Positions 10,832 to 22,795 of a stretch of 64,000 nucleotides of DNA are shown piece by piece; position 1 is the first letter of the stretch, and each line of letters opens with the position of its first letter. The translations under genes were made by a program, and so were the position numbers. Origin of the DNA: Cristatella mucedo (taxonomy: Eukaryota; Bryozoa; Phylactolaemata; Cristatellidae); NCBI GenBank assembly GCA_009760855.2, contig WPIO01000025.1:3650501-3714500 (forward strand). Reading direction: 5' to 3'. The notes under the pieces were generated by a model. It was not told the origin of the DNA. It ran no database searches and was given only the letters and a program-made list of their open reading frames with translations.

Positions 10832-12699
10832 CGGACGACTTCGGGCTGAGGCGCAAGGTACAGGGAACATAAGTGGGCGACCAAGCTGCGGCGGCCAACC
10901 GCAGCGAGGCGCTAGGTGCAAATGAGACAAAAAACAGTGACCGGAATGTGCGCTCGTTAGCGCGTCGTGGGTGGTGCGGACGAGATCGCGGCTCGTGCGG
11001 GTAGCGTGATGGCTGGATGCGTGTTTCTCCACGACATGTGCGGTCGAGACGACAGCGCTACATCCTGCCAACAAATTCGGACAAGCGATCAACCGGTGCC
11101 GTTTTCCGTATACTTTTTTAGCATTCACTAGCATACGAATTACGTAGCACATTCGTTTCATCGGCGCGCTTGCCTCACCCTTCGGCGGCGTCCGTGCTTG
11201 CCTCCGCTGCTAAAGGCACGGGCGAGCGACCATCTTCTCCGGCAGTGCTGTTTCGCGCCGGTAACATTGGCGGTGGCCTGCAACGCGGTCGCCAGAGGGT
11301 GAGACGAGCGTTTCAATCGCACAAATTCTAGGGAACTGGGGCGACCGTCTCCCACTGCACAAGCGCTTACCGATTGAGCCGTTGGTGGCCGGTAATGCCA
11401 TCCAACCGCTCTCGGCGAGATGTTAAGTTGACCGCTGTGGCGTCAGGTTCCGGCTTCGCTTTTATAATGGGCCGCGAAGACGCGGCGTCCCAATTCGAAA
11501 ATGCAGACGCGGACGCATTTTATTGGCTCGCTGCTGACTGGCCAGCCAATCGGCAGCCGAGCCGCTGGCGGCGGTTAAAACTCGACAGCTGGAAGGCGCT
11601 GCGTCCCTCGCCACGGAGGCGGCGAGAGCGCGTAAGGGAAACTAGAAAAGCATTTCTTTCCTCGTTCGGGTCCGAGAATTTCACTTTTAATCAGCAAAGA
11701 CATTAACAACTGAGCGCAGAAATATATATGAGCGCCATTAAGCACCGAAGTAGCGGGTCATCAACAACAGCTGACTAGCTTTTTATCGAAAGAGTATGAG
11801 ATAGATTAAGAAGATGAGGCGGGAGCTAAAGGAGAATGCATTCCAATAGAAAGAGAAGAATAAGAGAATAAAAGAATGCGAGCTGCTGCACCAAGCAGCT
11901 GGTTTTGCACCGAGCGATCATCTTGGGGGGGGGGGTTCATGAGTAAGACTATTTGGCTTTCTGGCGCTGCCGCATTTGGTATCTCGCTTGCATACAGCTC
12001 CTGAAAGGAGATTCAGCTTTCAAAGGGCGTTAAACGCAAGAACTGCTTAATTATTATTATTAAAAATGTTTCTAGGCTGCATGCAATGCCCCGTCCGGGC
12101 TCGGTTTCGCGGTCGAGTGCTGGTGGCGCTTGATCGATGTTAGCGTATTTAAAAAGTTCGTTGCAGGCGGCGACTTGAACGCCACTGCACTTCCCACGTA
12201 GCCCGGTCCGCCGTCGCGCAAACCGTTGCCAGATTGAACGCCGTGGCTGCTCGGGTGCACGAGTCTAACTGTAAACTTTAAGACGTCGGAAAACAACGCA
12301 TTTTGTATGTAGCGCTTGCAGTGCGAGCCGACGGCCGACAGGCCGCCGCTCTTTCCGTTCTTTCACTCCTGTTGACCGAGGATGCGCTCGTTCATTCGCT
12401 GGTAAGCGCGTTATGTACGTTATGCACAGTACTCCGTCTTTGAGTCTGAACTCCTGGCCTCCATATTCCGGCGTCTTTGGCGCTCCTTACTGGCGCCCCA
12501 TTATTTAACTACGACCCCAGTGCTATTTATCCCTCGCTGCGTGGACCTGCATAAAACTCCGTTGGTGTCGCTGGTAAGTGTGCTGAAGCTGCAGCCGACT
12601 GATGGCTCTCGCAGTGGCCACCATCATCGCAAGAAGATGGACGAAGCTGACGGAGCCGCTGCCGTCGCTCTCCAGATCTCCTGATCAGCACCAAGGCTC
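10832..12699. other. GC-rich, CpG-containing intergenic DNA without recognised gene
   Basis: CpG-rich to about 11.7 kb, then more AT-rich. ORFs of up to about 110 codons are unrecognisable. A G run of about ten bases lies near 11927. It could contain an unrecognised promoter or first exon. Confidence 0.35.
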
Positions 12700-13440
12700 A
12701 GCCTGTCGCTGGTCGCTCGCACGTGATTAAATCCCTATCTAAGATTAGGAATTATCTTCCACGGCGGCTTGCAAACAATTTAACTAACTCCCTGGTTCTG
12801 TCTCGGCTAGATTAGTGTAACTCCCTGTTGGCTGGGCTACCGAATAAAAGCCACTAGGCCACAGCACCTGGCTATGAATGCTGCTGCAAGGCTAGTTTGC
12901 AAATCGAAGTGGTTTGACCAAGTGTCTCATTGGCTAAAAGAGCTATGATAGCTGCTGGTTGATCAATGGATACAGAGCAAGGTTCTTACGCTGACCCACA
13001 AGGCCCGCCACGGCTTGGCTCCTTCGTACCTAGCTTAGCGGCTGCACAAGTTTCAGCCTTTTCGTGCCCTCAGATTCTCTACAAACAATAAATTAGTTGT
13101 TCCATTCTTAAACTTAATGATCGTGGGCAATATAAGTTTTTGCTCTGCAGGTCCTAAACCTTGGAACTCACTTCCAAAATTTATACGCAACGACGCCTGC
13201 TGCTCATCCTTTCCAGCCGTCCTGAGCTGCTGCTTTCATTCCTGCTACTCACTACTTCAACTGCTCTCCTGACTCAGCTATGCTTCTCACTCGCGCTTTG
13301 TTGCGTGTCATGAAGTCTGTAGGCCAATGAATGCGTACCAAAAGCCGCTTATGCTTTGAATGCGCTATTCAAAACTCTCCTTCGTAGCATCCACATAGGC
13401 TGCGTGGAGTTACATACGGAGATACGTTACCTTAGAAGGA
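12700..13440 (+). mobile_element. LINE family B fragment, 3' part
   Basis: Nucleotide-level similarity by eye to the family B copy at 60.6-61.35 kb. Shared pieces include CTATCTAAGATTAGGA, CTGCAAGGCTAGTTT, CACAAGGCCCGCCACGGCTT and an end in GGAGATACGTTA. The reading frame is broken by stops and indels, so the copy is inactive. A related fragment follows at 13505. Confidence 0.75.
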
Positions 13441-13504
13441 GGCCTTAACCTTTGCTTATTTCTTTCATGCCTAGTCGAACTGCGGCGCCATTTATAGCTT
13501 CTTT

Positions 13505-13735
13505 GTGCCATCGGGTCCTCTGCAGATAAGGAATTGGCTGTTCTATTCCTTAGCTTAAAGACGGTTGGAGACACAAATCTTTGCTAAGCAGGTAATAGAC
13601 CATGGAACTTACTTCCAGAATGCTTACGTAACTGCTGCTAACTCTGGAGTATTCTTTCTAACCTACCTGCACAGCTACTTTGATGCTACTAACTTCTCGA
13701 ACCTGACTCCGCTATATTTATCACTTTCTCTTTTT
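13505..13735 (+). mobile_element. second, more decayed LINE family B fragment
   Basis: This resembles the stretch of family B around 'GTTCCATTCCTCxxCTTAAAGACGGTTGG' and the following 'TGGAACTCACTTCCA' text, ending before the CA microsatellite. It has no intact frame. Confidence 0.55.
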
Positions 13736-13781
13736 TGAGTGAAGAGATACACTGCATTGCCTTACCTTTTGAAGCCACACA

Positions 13782-14010
<229 letters not shown>

Positions 14011-14107
14011 GCAAGGTAGTGGTGTTCTGAAGCCGTCCAGCGTGCATCCCTGAAATGGAAAAAGCGTATGCTGACCCGGATCTGGATGAGCGGCGGCAAC
14101 GCACTGT

Positions 14108-14167
14108 TCTATAGAGATTAAGTTCTCCGAGGGAACTATACAGATGCATGATTATTATTATTATTAT
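14108..14167 (+). mobile_element. LINE family A 3' tail only
   Basis: GAGATTAAGTTCTCCGAGGG is followed by a terminal ATT repeat at about 14150-14167. This is the family A 3' end without coding sequence. Confidence 0.65.
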
Positions 14168-14559
14168 TGCCTTTACCTCGATAGTTTACGGCGAGTACAT
14201 TAACCACTGGGCCAAACCACTAGACTTGACACTAAGTCTTTGAATGATGAAGTAGCTGCCTGCTACGTGAAGTTTTGATATTCAGAGAAATCCCGGGCTG
14301 AACCACTGCGAATTCCGATGCCGTGCTTAACCCAAATTAAGCTAATTGAGAAGAGCATTACTCTATCCTTAAGGAATTTTGACAGGGCTCAGGCTATGCT
14401 CAGGCCATGGGTGTCAGAAGTTGGTACTGGGGGCTGAGTAGCATATAGCAACAGGTTTAATTAATAGTCTTTAGAGTATGGATACTCTGAAAAAGGAGAA
14501 GTACGTCTACGTCTAAATCAAAAGTAAAGCTTATCTACCATGAAGGTTGATGCTAAACA

Positions 14560-15065
14560 GCAGGCGGTTGAGAATAATCGTGAGACTTCTACGAGGCCTG
14601 AAATTGAATGTGCTCACGGCGGAGGCAGTACTGAACTTACTTTTGTCAATCTGTATGATACCAAGGGCGATTAAAGATCAATGTAGCACAAGTAGTTTCA
14701 GCTCCGCGTGGTGAAATAGGAAAATCCGATATACAGCTTGAGAAGTCGTAGATAGCGTTCAGGTATCCGGTTCATTAGCCTTGACATGGCAAGGAACGAA
14801 GTTCTTCCTGAGCCGGTTATAGATTACCCTGAGCCGATTATAGCAATTCTGGAGCCCGTGAATTTTGTAAGTTGCTTTGAGACTGCTACTGCGGGAAGTG
14901 TTGATTTTATAGACTGGTGCTCCGACTCTGGCAAAGCTGTTTTCCTTCACAGCGAGCCTACTTCTGATCGCGTCTGCACTACGAGAAATGTGACCGTTGT
15001 CAACTCTCATAAAGTGCCCAATCAGGACCTTTGTTTCTGCGACTATTTGCAATGCAGTACTATGC
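14560..15065 (+). repeat. dispersed repeat R1, copy 1
   Basis: This aligns by eye with 25.86-26.43 kb. Shared pieces are GAGATAGGAAAA, CCGATATACA, CATTAGCCT, GTTCTTCCTC/TGA and GTTGTCAACTCTC-like text. The 103-codon ORF at 14786-15097 lies inside but its frame is not clearly kept in the other copy. The element type is unknown. Confidence 0.4.
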
Positions 15066-15084
15066 AGGCTATGCGGCAAGCGCA

Positions 15085-15195
15085 TAGCCACGCTTAGGCC
15101 AGGCTAGGCCGAGCCTAGGCTGCAAGGCCACGGGCGTACGCCCGACCAGTAGGCTTAGGCCCTGAGCCGTCTAGGCGGGTCCGGGCCTAGGCCGA
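15085..15195. repeat. cluster of GGCCTAGGC-type palindromic motifs
   Basis: Repeated AGGCTAGGCCGAGCCTAGGC, GTAGGCTTAGGCCC and CGGGCCTAGGCC words, plus an adjacent GGGCGTACGCCC, give several overlapping short palindromes. No element was recognised. Confidence 0.5.
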
Positions 15196-16194
15196 TTTGG
15201 AGGCTGGCTATGCGACTGCTATGGGATACATGCTGCTGCTTTGTCCTGCCTGTACAGCTTGCTCCTTAGTACTTCGGCCGCATCCGCCGACCGACGCGGG
15301 ACCCTCTGGGGCTCGTTGGTACTCACGTGACCAGCAGACGAGCGACTTCGCCGACAGGATTGTACGCATTCGAGCAGCGTTCGGAGGGGGGGGGTGCTGG
15401 CTTGCACTCGAAGCTCGAGGAAGGTGCCACCGGATCGGAGGCTTGCACGGGATTGCATGCACGTTTGGAGTTTCTCACCGCCGACAATGGGTCTCATTTA
15501 AGCCGGGTTTGCAGTGAGTCTTACTTCCGACCTGCTTCCTACCTGCTTCTGATATCCTTTTTGTTGGAAGTTTACTTGGTCAGTCTTCCTTCGAAGTCTC
15601 GCTTGCTACTCGCTCAGCCCCCTGGTGATCGTTGGAAAATCGCTTTTGGTATCGAGATCGGAAATAGCCCTCTTCGAAGCACTTCCCAGTGAAGCTTAGC
15701 CTTCAGCGATTGCTTTTATCGTCCGCCATCTCACTATCTGATGTTTGTGTGACTAGCTCGTGGATTTCCATAACCAGGAACTCACGTTGAACACTTCAAT
15801 GATTTCGCCGGGCGAGTCGTCTCCACGTTTTTCAAACAATGAAGAAGGAGTGCCCTCAGCGGTTTCTATTGCCTGATCGTTTACTAAGTCTTGCCTCTAT
15901 TTGCCAACATGTAGGTCACGTTTGGCAGTCGAATCTTCGTTAGGTCATCGCAGAGTCTTGTACCAACACCCGTATTGCTGACGTATACACCGAAGACTCA
16001 AGTAGGTAGACGTTAAACTCGCTAGGTCTACTAAGTGCAAGCTTGAAAAGGCATACACACATCAGGACTGATTGTCCGTCGACAGACATATGAGGACTAC
16101 TGTAGATCGAACCAATCGATTCTAGAAAGGCCAAATCTAGCTTCTACAACAAAAACTGTTCAATCACAGATGCACAATCCTAAAATGCTGATAT
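15196..16194. other. unannotated intergenic DNA
   Basis: ORFs of up to 121 codons in overlapping frames lack any domain signal. The text near 15,560-15,650 faintly resembles 23,640-23,720 and may be an old repeat. Confidence 0.35.
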
Positions 16195-17698
16195 CGGCGA
16201 TCAACCATCTTCCCAACCGCTCTCAGGTTAGCTCCTTACGTACTGATCCTAGTGTTGATCTAGCTGATCGCTTCTCTAGCTTCTTTGTCCAGAAGAGAGA
16301 CAAGATCAGGGAGTCATCCCTGCGACAGCAGCATCCTCCCTGACATGCTGTCTCTCAATTCCTTGCAGAGCCTTAATGTCTATATTCAAGGTCACCAGTG
16401 ACCTAGTCGTGAAGTTAATTTCCAAATCGAAGAAGACAACTAGTCCTTTGGACCCTAATAACACTTCTGCTTCTACGACGCATTGACCTACTGCTTCCAT
16501 GCATAACTAACATCATTAATATGTCATTAGCATCAGGTCATGTCCCAAAACCTCTCAAAAAGGCTGTAGTGAAGCCACTACTCAAGAAAGCAACACCAGA
16601 TAAAGAGAACTTGAGCAACTTCCACCCAGTCTCCCTTCTACTGTTCCTATCAAAGACACTGAGACGAGTCGTGTCAGACCAGCTGAACTCATTTAATAAA
16701 GTTTAAACCATCCTACAAAGTTCCTGTCTGGTTTTAGAGCCAATCACTCCACACAGGTAGCCTTACTTCGGCTGTATAACGACCTACTTAGGCATGCAGA
16801 CTTCGGTAGAGTATCTCTGCTTGTTTTACTCGATCTTTCGGCAGGTTTTGATACTATCGATCACCAAGTCCTTATTGAGCGCCCCTCATATCACCTGGGC
16901 ATCACTGACACTGCCCTTGCCGATGTGATTACCAGGAACAAACTAGGCTTTCACTTCCATGCATATGACACCCAGTTGTACCTTTGCTTCGATCCATCCC
17001 AGCCCCCAGCACGTCGAATTCTCTCAACTCCCTTGCTGTATGTATTGATGATATCCATACATAGATAGTAGCAAACTTTGTTAAATTTAATTATGATAAA
17101 ACCAACCTACCAGTTACGGAAAAACCCAGTGTGATTTAGAAATTGGAAAACCCAACGCTCAAAATATGCTCTGCCAGCGTATCTCCTGTTGAATCTGCAC
17201 AAAATCTAAGTAACCTTTCATTAGACGACCACATCAGCTCCACAGTCAGATCTTCTTACTTTCAGCTACATAATATTGCTAAAAGTCGGGCTTGTTTAGA
17301 CAGGGATACCACATCTAAGTTGGTCCATGCATTTGTGACATCCCGTCTCGACTTTTGTAACTCACTCCTTGCCGGTCTACCAGCTTGTACAATCAGGCCC
17401 TTACAGCTGGTGCAAAACTCTGCCGCTAGGCATTTCTTTCGTGGGCGTCGCAGTTGTCACATCACACCACTTCTCGCCGACCTGCACTGGCACCCAGTCA
17501 ATCGACGCATCGACTTGAAGATTTTGTCACTCACGTTTGGGTCCCTTCATTCTTTGTTTCCAGCCTACCTATCAGATCTAATCCCGATCAGGCTAAGCAT
17601 GGTAACATCCGCTTTTCAGAATCTAATCGTTTACCTATAACTATAACTCGTATATATATATATATATATATATACATATATACATATATACACATATA

Positions 17699-17751
<53 letters not shown>

Positions 17752-18145
17752 CTCGTACGAACCTCAACTCCTTTGGATACCTTGCCTTTAGTTCGTCTGC
17801 TCCCAAAGCCTGGAACTCACTTCCAAATTTCGTCACGACATCGCGTGGTTTGACCACATTTAAAAAGAAACTAAAACACATCTATTTATTACAGTATTTA
17901 GTGGGTCCAAGTGATTCTTTCTTGATGTGCTTATGCGTGCTGACACTGTGCATGCTGCCACTAACCACATTTGCATGCTGACCCTGTGCATGTCACCTCT
18001 AACCATGCAATGCTTGTTGCCAATGAGCATGCTATTACTAACCATTCGATTATGCTTTCTTTTCATTGTGTGTAAAGTGCCTTGAAGGAGATTGAGTTCT
18101 CCGAGGGGGCTACAAACAATTATATTATTACTATTATTAATTAAA
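16195..18145 (+). mobile_element. LINE family A copy with RT N-terminal and C-terminal parts, internally deleted
   Basis: From about 16521 the frame reads an RT-entry region (KKAVVKPLLKKATPD, then NFHPVSLLLFLSKTL). From about 16720 it reads GFRANHSTQ and a catalytic region resembling LDLSAGFDTIDHQVL. The middle, between the finger and YADD-type regions, is deleted near 16910 (HLGITDTAL runs into ADVIT), and the YADD motif reads YD. The C-terminal part at 17143-17870 is interrupted by a TA microsatellite. The 3' end at 18145 has the usual GAGTTCTCCGAGGG and ATT tail. It is inactive. Confidence 0.8.
17651..17752. repeat. (TA)n / (CATA)n microsatellite inside the LINE
   Basis: A TA and TACATA tract interrupts the LINE A coding text between 'CTATAACTCGTA' and 'ACTCGTACGAACCTC'. 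The flanking CTCGTA is duplicated, so the expansion probably started at that site. Confidence 0.95.
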
Positions 18146-18381
18146 CATGAAACAGGTAGGAAGCAAGACTCGCCGTGTAAATCCGACGTTAGATTAAAAG
18201 CGGAGGTGTTTTGTGGCGGGAGATGATGCAGCAGAGATGCCCTTCTCACTGATGCCCTCTACACTTGCCATTGAAGCGGAAGGGAGCTAAATGAGCCAGA
18301 GTATGCCTGAAATATTCATTTTTCGCTGTTCTCGAATGATTAAGTCTCTGTACCGATCGTGCGGTAATTTACTGAATTATT

Positions 18382-18428
18382 GCTTCGGCTCTTGTGCTGC
18401 CTTGCCAAGGCAGCACAAGAGCCGAAGC
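18382..18428. repeat. perfect 47-bp palindrome (23-bp arms, 1-base centre)
   Basis: The left arm 18382-18404 starts GCTTCGGCTCTTG and ends CTGCCTTG. The right arm 18406-18428 is its exact reverse complement around a single C at 18405. Symmetry stops at the next base on each side. It could fold as a long hairpin. It lies about 110 bases upstream of the first recognisable hAT text. Confidence 0.95.
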
Positions 18429-18535
18429 TTGGCTCTCATAGGCTTGCGGTTGGTGTGTCTTGATAGTGGAGCTGAGTTCTGCTCTGAGCAGTAAGACTGT
18501 TGATGTACGTACGCTATGGCTAGGGTTTCTGCAGC

Positions 18536-20704
18536 GTGATGAATTTGGTAAGTGATGATTACGAAGAAAAGAGAAACAAAATGATTGCCGACATCAAAAG
18601 AAAACTCGAGAGAGGCATGACTGTGGATAAATATACAACCGTGACACGACGTCGATTCTCCGGAATCAACATTATGATAGCGGGAATTAAACAAAAATCA
18701 AGATGGGTCGTATTCGCATATGTGATTCCTGCACTGCTCTCAATATGGTTAAATCAATGAAACAACATTTGAGCGTTTTTGGGATACAAATGGAGAGGGA
18801 TTTGGTGGGATCTACTCAGGACGGCGTTGATGTGAATAAGAATGCATTAGCCACATCGCTGTCATTGGAAAGTTCTGCTTAAACCATAATCTGCATCTTG
18901 GAGCATGTGAAACATTGTACGAGAAGAGTACTGACATAGACGATTTAAATCTGGATAGTGATGATAGTGATAAAATAGAAATTGTGAAGCAAGTACGGAC
19001 TTGGAATTGATGGTGCCTTATAAGGAGACTTTGATGACCACGATCTGCTCATGAAATCACACAAGATTGTCAAATTAGTCAAAAATCAACTGTTTAAAAT
19101 AATAATAATGATAATATTGTCGTAATCCAAAGTAAAAGCTGAGTTCGAACGCAAGATTAAATTGCATCTGGCTGTGAATATGTACTGGAATTCCATCCCA
19201 AAATTTTTAGAGCCACTAGTAAAGACAGAATTCACAATTCGCTAGACACTAACTGAATTCACGGAGCTGGAAATGATTGATACATTGGATTTTGACGCTC
19301 TTAAAACTCTCCTCAGGGCAATGGAATCTGTGAAACTCGCTGTTGAGAATCTCAATAAAGAAGACGTGACGTTGATTAGTGATGACACAATTTTATAGCT
19401 CATGTTCAACCAGCTCTCGAACCTAAAACAATGGCATTAGTACCAAGTTCATGGAAAACTTAAAGTGTCACGTTAAAGAGCGATTGAGCAAGGTTGTCAC
19501 GTAGCTCTTGAGCAGCCTCAAAGATTCATCTGCCAACCCATCAATAAATGCGCTAAATTTCGCAGGCAATCTAGAGTCTCTTAATGTAACGTAATTTATC
19601 TTCGTCTGTAACTCCTTAGTCATAAAGACTAAGTCGGTGTTACGCAGGAGAGCTGTGTATAGCGCACTCACGGCCTAAGCGGCTTTCGGTACGCATTCGG
19701 TAGCCAACAGACTTCGTCTCATACAACAAAGAAAAAGTGGGAAGCATAGCAGAGTCAGGAGAGCAGTTGAGGTAGTGAGTAGCATGGAAGTAGCAGCTCA
19801 GGATCGCTAAACAGGATGAGCCATAGTCGGCAGCAGGAGAGTAGTTGTCGTTGCGTAAGGATTGCGGAAGCGAGTTCCACAGTCTAGGACCTGCAGAGCT
19901 AAAGCTTCTGTCGCCAACGGTCTTTAACCGGAGGAATGGAACAGCTAATTTATTGTCCACATAGGACCTGAGGGTGCGTAGAGGCTGAAACTGGAGCAGT
20001 AGTTGAGCTAGCTACGAAGGAGCCAAGCCGTGGCGGGCCTTGTGGGTCACCGTAAGAACTTTGCTCTGTATTTGTTGCTCAACCGGCAGCCATCCTAGCT
20101 CTCTTAGCAAAGGAGACACGTGCTCAAGCCTCTGGGACTTGAAGACCAGCCTTGCGGCCATATTCATAGCCAGCTGCAATGGCCTAGTTTCTTTCTTTGG
20201 TAGCCCAGCCAAAAGGGAATTACAATAATCAAGCCGAGACAGAACTAAGGAGCTAGTTAAATTTTTTACAAGCCACTGTGGAAGACAGCTCCTAATCTTG
20301 AATAGGGATCGGACGTGATGGTCGTCTATTTTGAGTCAACGATGTAAAAGTTGTAGTCGAAGAGTCTTCAAATGATGCTGAACATGTAAACTCGTTTCTT
20401 CAAGATGCATTGAATCTGTTGCTTCAAAAGGATTGATAATCATTTGCAGTCGGAGGGCCAGACAGCTTCAAGTGGCCCAATTTCGAATTCACGCTCTTCA
20501 GGAAATCTGGCCAGCACACTAAAAATCTCCAAAAATTGTACAATGCATTTATATTCATTAGACCGAAATCAACGCACGTAGAAAGAGCTTTTTGGTATGT
20601 ACGAATTTCTGTACAAAATCAAGATCACGCCACTTAGACAAGCCGCCTAATACACTTGTATTCTTGAGATATTATTTCAAGAAATACAAATGCATTGATT
20701 TATA
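18536..20704 (+). pseudogene. hAT-superfamily transposase pseudogene
   Basis: Fragmentary frames in order resemble hAT transposases of the RNase-H-like fold. About 18560-18680 reads VDKYTTVTRRRF, comparable to the DxWTSxxNRR segment. About 18880-18970 reads KFCLNHNLHLGACETLYEK, like the C-NHxLHL segment. About 19140-19450 reads an acidic helical stretch with AMESVKLAVENL. After a nested LINE, 20440-20704 reads the C-terminal dimerisation region, with LFRKSG, RPKSTHVERAF (20560-20592) and VFLRYYFKKY ending in a stop at 20702. Many stops and frameshifts make it non-functional. I could not define terminal inverted repeats. Confidence 0.7.
19577..20325 (-). mobile_element. LINE family B, nested in the hAT pseudogene
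   Basis: Minus-strand copy with its 3' end at the left (TAATGTAACGTAA, then TCTGTAACTCC). It includes the C-terminal RT text read from 20212 to about 19690 (RLVFKSQRLEHVSPLLRELG, then SFSSAGPRLWNSLPQ). It stops at about 20325, where hAT-like text resumes. Insertion into an existing transposase orders the events: hAT first, LINE B later. A GAGTC on both sides may be a short target duplication. Confidence 0.8.
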
Positions 20705-21443
20705 ATCTATCACAAAAGATATAAAATAAAACGGTTTTCATCACAAAAATATGCTATCGACTGTAAAATTAGTGAACAATTGAAAAAAACGTAAAAACAG
20801 CTATTTACAGCTACTCAAGCGCTATTCTTTGCTGCCGCGTTCGACTACTGTCAGGTCACCAGCGTGCACTTACCCTGCAACCGCATCTGCAAGTCGCTAG
20901 CTGTCATTCCGAGGCAAGGAATATCACCAATACGTTACGTATGTCGGAGAGGATTAGCACCGTTGCCGTCGCTGCATCTGTCGCCTATTTGTGCCAGGAC
21001 GCAGAGGCCGCTGTGCGTTTGTTCTGCGTTTCTTTTATCGTTTTTAGCTCCATGACGGGATGGAATGACCTTATAGACCGGGAGATGGGTCTTCAAAATT
21101 CGTAGCCAGATCCGTTGGTTGTTGGGATCAACCTGATTTTTACCAAGAGCTGATTAGATTGACCTGGCTCATGGAAATTAGGCAGAGCCTGCCGTCCGAC
21201 AACTATCGTCTGCCACATTGGGATGGCTGCCGAGCGATCCCGGAGCTGAGATTCTGAGATTCAGCAGAGAACCTGAGTGAGTAAGGACTAGCAGGATTGG
21301 TAGAGCTGTACCAGCCACTGCGGTCCAGCTTTTTGTAGCTTGGCTGCAAAATCACGTACTAATCACCATCTTGGAAATTAGCTGTCAGCTCCCTAGTCCC
21401 TAGTCAGCTCACAGAGCAATTGAAAATAACTACTGATTTTTAG
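20705..21443. other. unannotated DNA downstream of the hAT relic
   Basis: The first ~100 bases are AT-rich and may be the non-coding end of the hAT element. The rest has no recognisable feature. Confidence 0.35.
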
Positions 21444-21605
21444 CATTGGTGCCCCTGGTCTTAGCCCAAGGGTGAGGTGCTGGCTCTCCTCGACCCGGGT
21501 CGTGGGTTCGAGTCCTGCTTTGGGAGATTCTTTATTGCACAGTGCAAGCGGTTTGATAGCCATTAACGCTCTTCCTCCGCTGTATAACTGAAGCGTGACT
21601 CTCGG
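21444..21605 (+). repeat. tRNA-derived SINE, hairpin-type
   Basis: A degenerate box A-like text is followed by CTCGACCCGGGTCG and a box B (GTGGGTTCGAGTCC). After these come GGGAGATTCTTTATTGCACA and a GCAAGCGGTTTGATAGCC body shared with the copies at 23.8, 25.3 and 35.9 kb. Confidence 0.65.
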
Positions 21606-22224
21606 TGCTAAAGTCACTAATATGAGCTTAAAAAGTCCACAAGCTTGATGGAGCTTGGTGCTAATATTCGACGAAAAATTAACTTCAAGGGAATTCTCTG
21701 AATTCTATTGAATAGTTTTTCTTACCACAAGATGTGCTGTGAACTAAGATACTCTAGCAGGGCTCAATCAATTAAAATACTTCTTATTAACTATCCACTT
21801 GTCTTCTACGTGTATTCTAAAGAATTTTTTTGATTAGGTAGGCAAGGACTAGATTTCTAGAATCAGGTATACCTAAAAAGATCGCCTTACGCATTCATCA
21901 ATATAGAAGTGCCACATCCTAATTGGATAGCCTTCCAGATTGGTTTAAATGAACTGTTGGTTTCGGTATTGCACTCTCCCGTCTCCATGTCACAGATCTG
22001 CATGAAGGGCGAATCACACCACCCAGATTCATATGCACTGACAAAAGTAAGTTATAAGGCCTCCGCCAACTAAATTTTTGGGCGATGAACGATGATCTCA
22101 AACTTGCAGCACTGCGAGCCGTGTTAAAAAGGTGCCTTTGACTGTACCAGTTTAGTTTTTTTGCTTGGCTCAGTATTCAGGACTCAGTAACATGTACTTG
22201 TGCGCGCGAAAAATGTTTACCCAT
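21606..22224. other. unannotated AT-rich intergenic DNA
   Basis: I see no ORF or repeat that I can support. Confidence 0.4.
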
Positions 22225-22795
22225 TGTTCGCGTTAAATATTGAGGGCAATGCACGGCAATCAACGGCAATTGCCCGGAAAAGTACGCCAATCCATAACGG
22301 TCCGTTACAAATGGACCGACAGTTGCTTAGAGAAGCTCCAACTTTTGTTGCGTATTGCAATAAACTGCATTAAAAATGCAGCCACATCCTTTTAAGCAAT
22401 CGGCAGGGGCACAATCAAAGGCAATGCACGGCAATGAACGGCAATTGCCCGGCCTCTACCCCAATCTATTTTCAAATCTGCTGGAAATCGGCTGTTTGAA
22501 TTTATAATTTTTCTGCAACATAACGCTCACTGTGGGCGCTCATACCGTCATTTTGCGCGTTCAGCCTTGGGCAATGCATGATAATTGAAGGCATTTGCCC
22601 GAGACAATACAGCGATCTAAGATTGTCAGTTACAATTAGAAGCAAAGGTGGTGGGTGAAGATCTAATTTTTTAGCGTATTACAGTGCGCTTTATTAAAAG
22701 TGAAACCGCATCTTTTCAACCAATCGCGAACGTACATTCGAGGGCAATGCACGGCAATCGACAGCAACGGCATGGGAAAATACGGAAATCGCTCA
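22225..22795. repeat. second block of the ~170-bp satellite
   Basis: Four monomers carry the GGCAATTGCCCGG-type anchor at about 22263, 22439, 22590 and 22763. The block aligns in the same monomer order with 7620-8190, including long near-identical runs such as CCATAACGG and GAGAAGCTCCAACTTTT. It is therefore a copy of that particular part of the first array. Confidence 0.8.

Noticed and set aside
9746-10884. Overlapping 65-167 codon ORFs on both strands
   Set aside because: The region is a 145-bp satellite. The frames stay open because of its composition and near-multiple-of-three trimer, and no domain is present.
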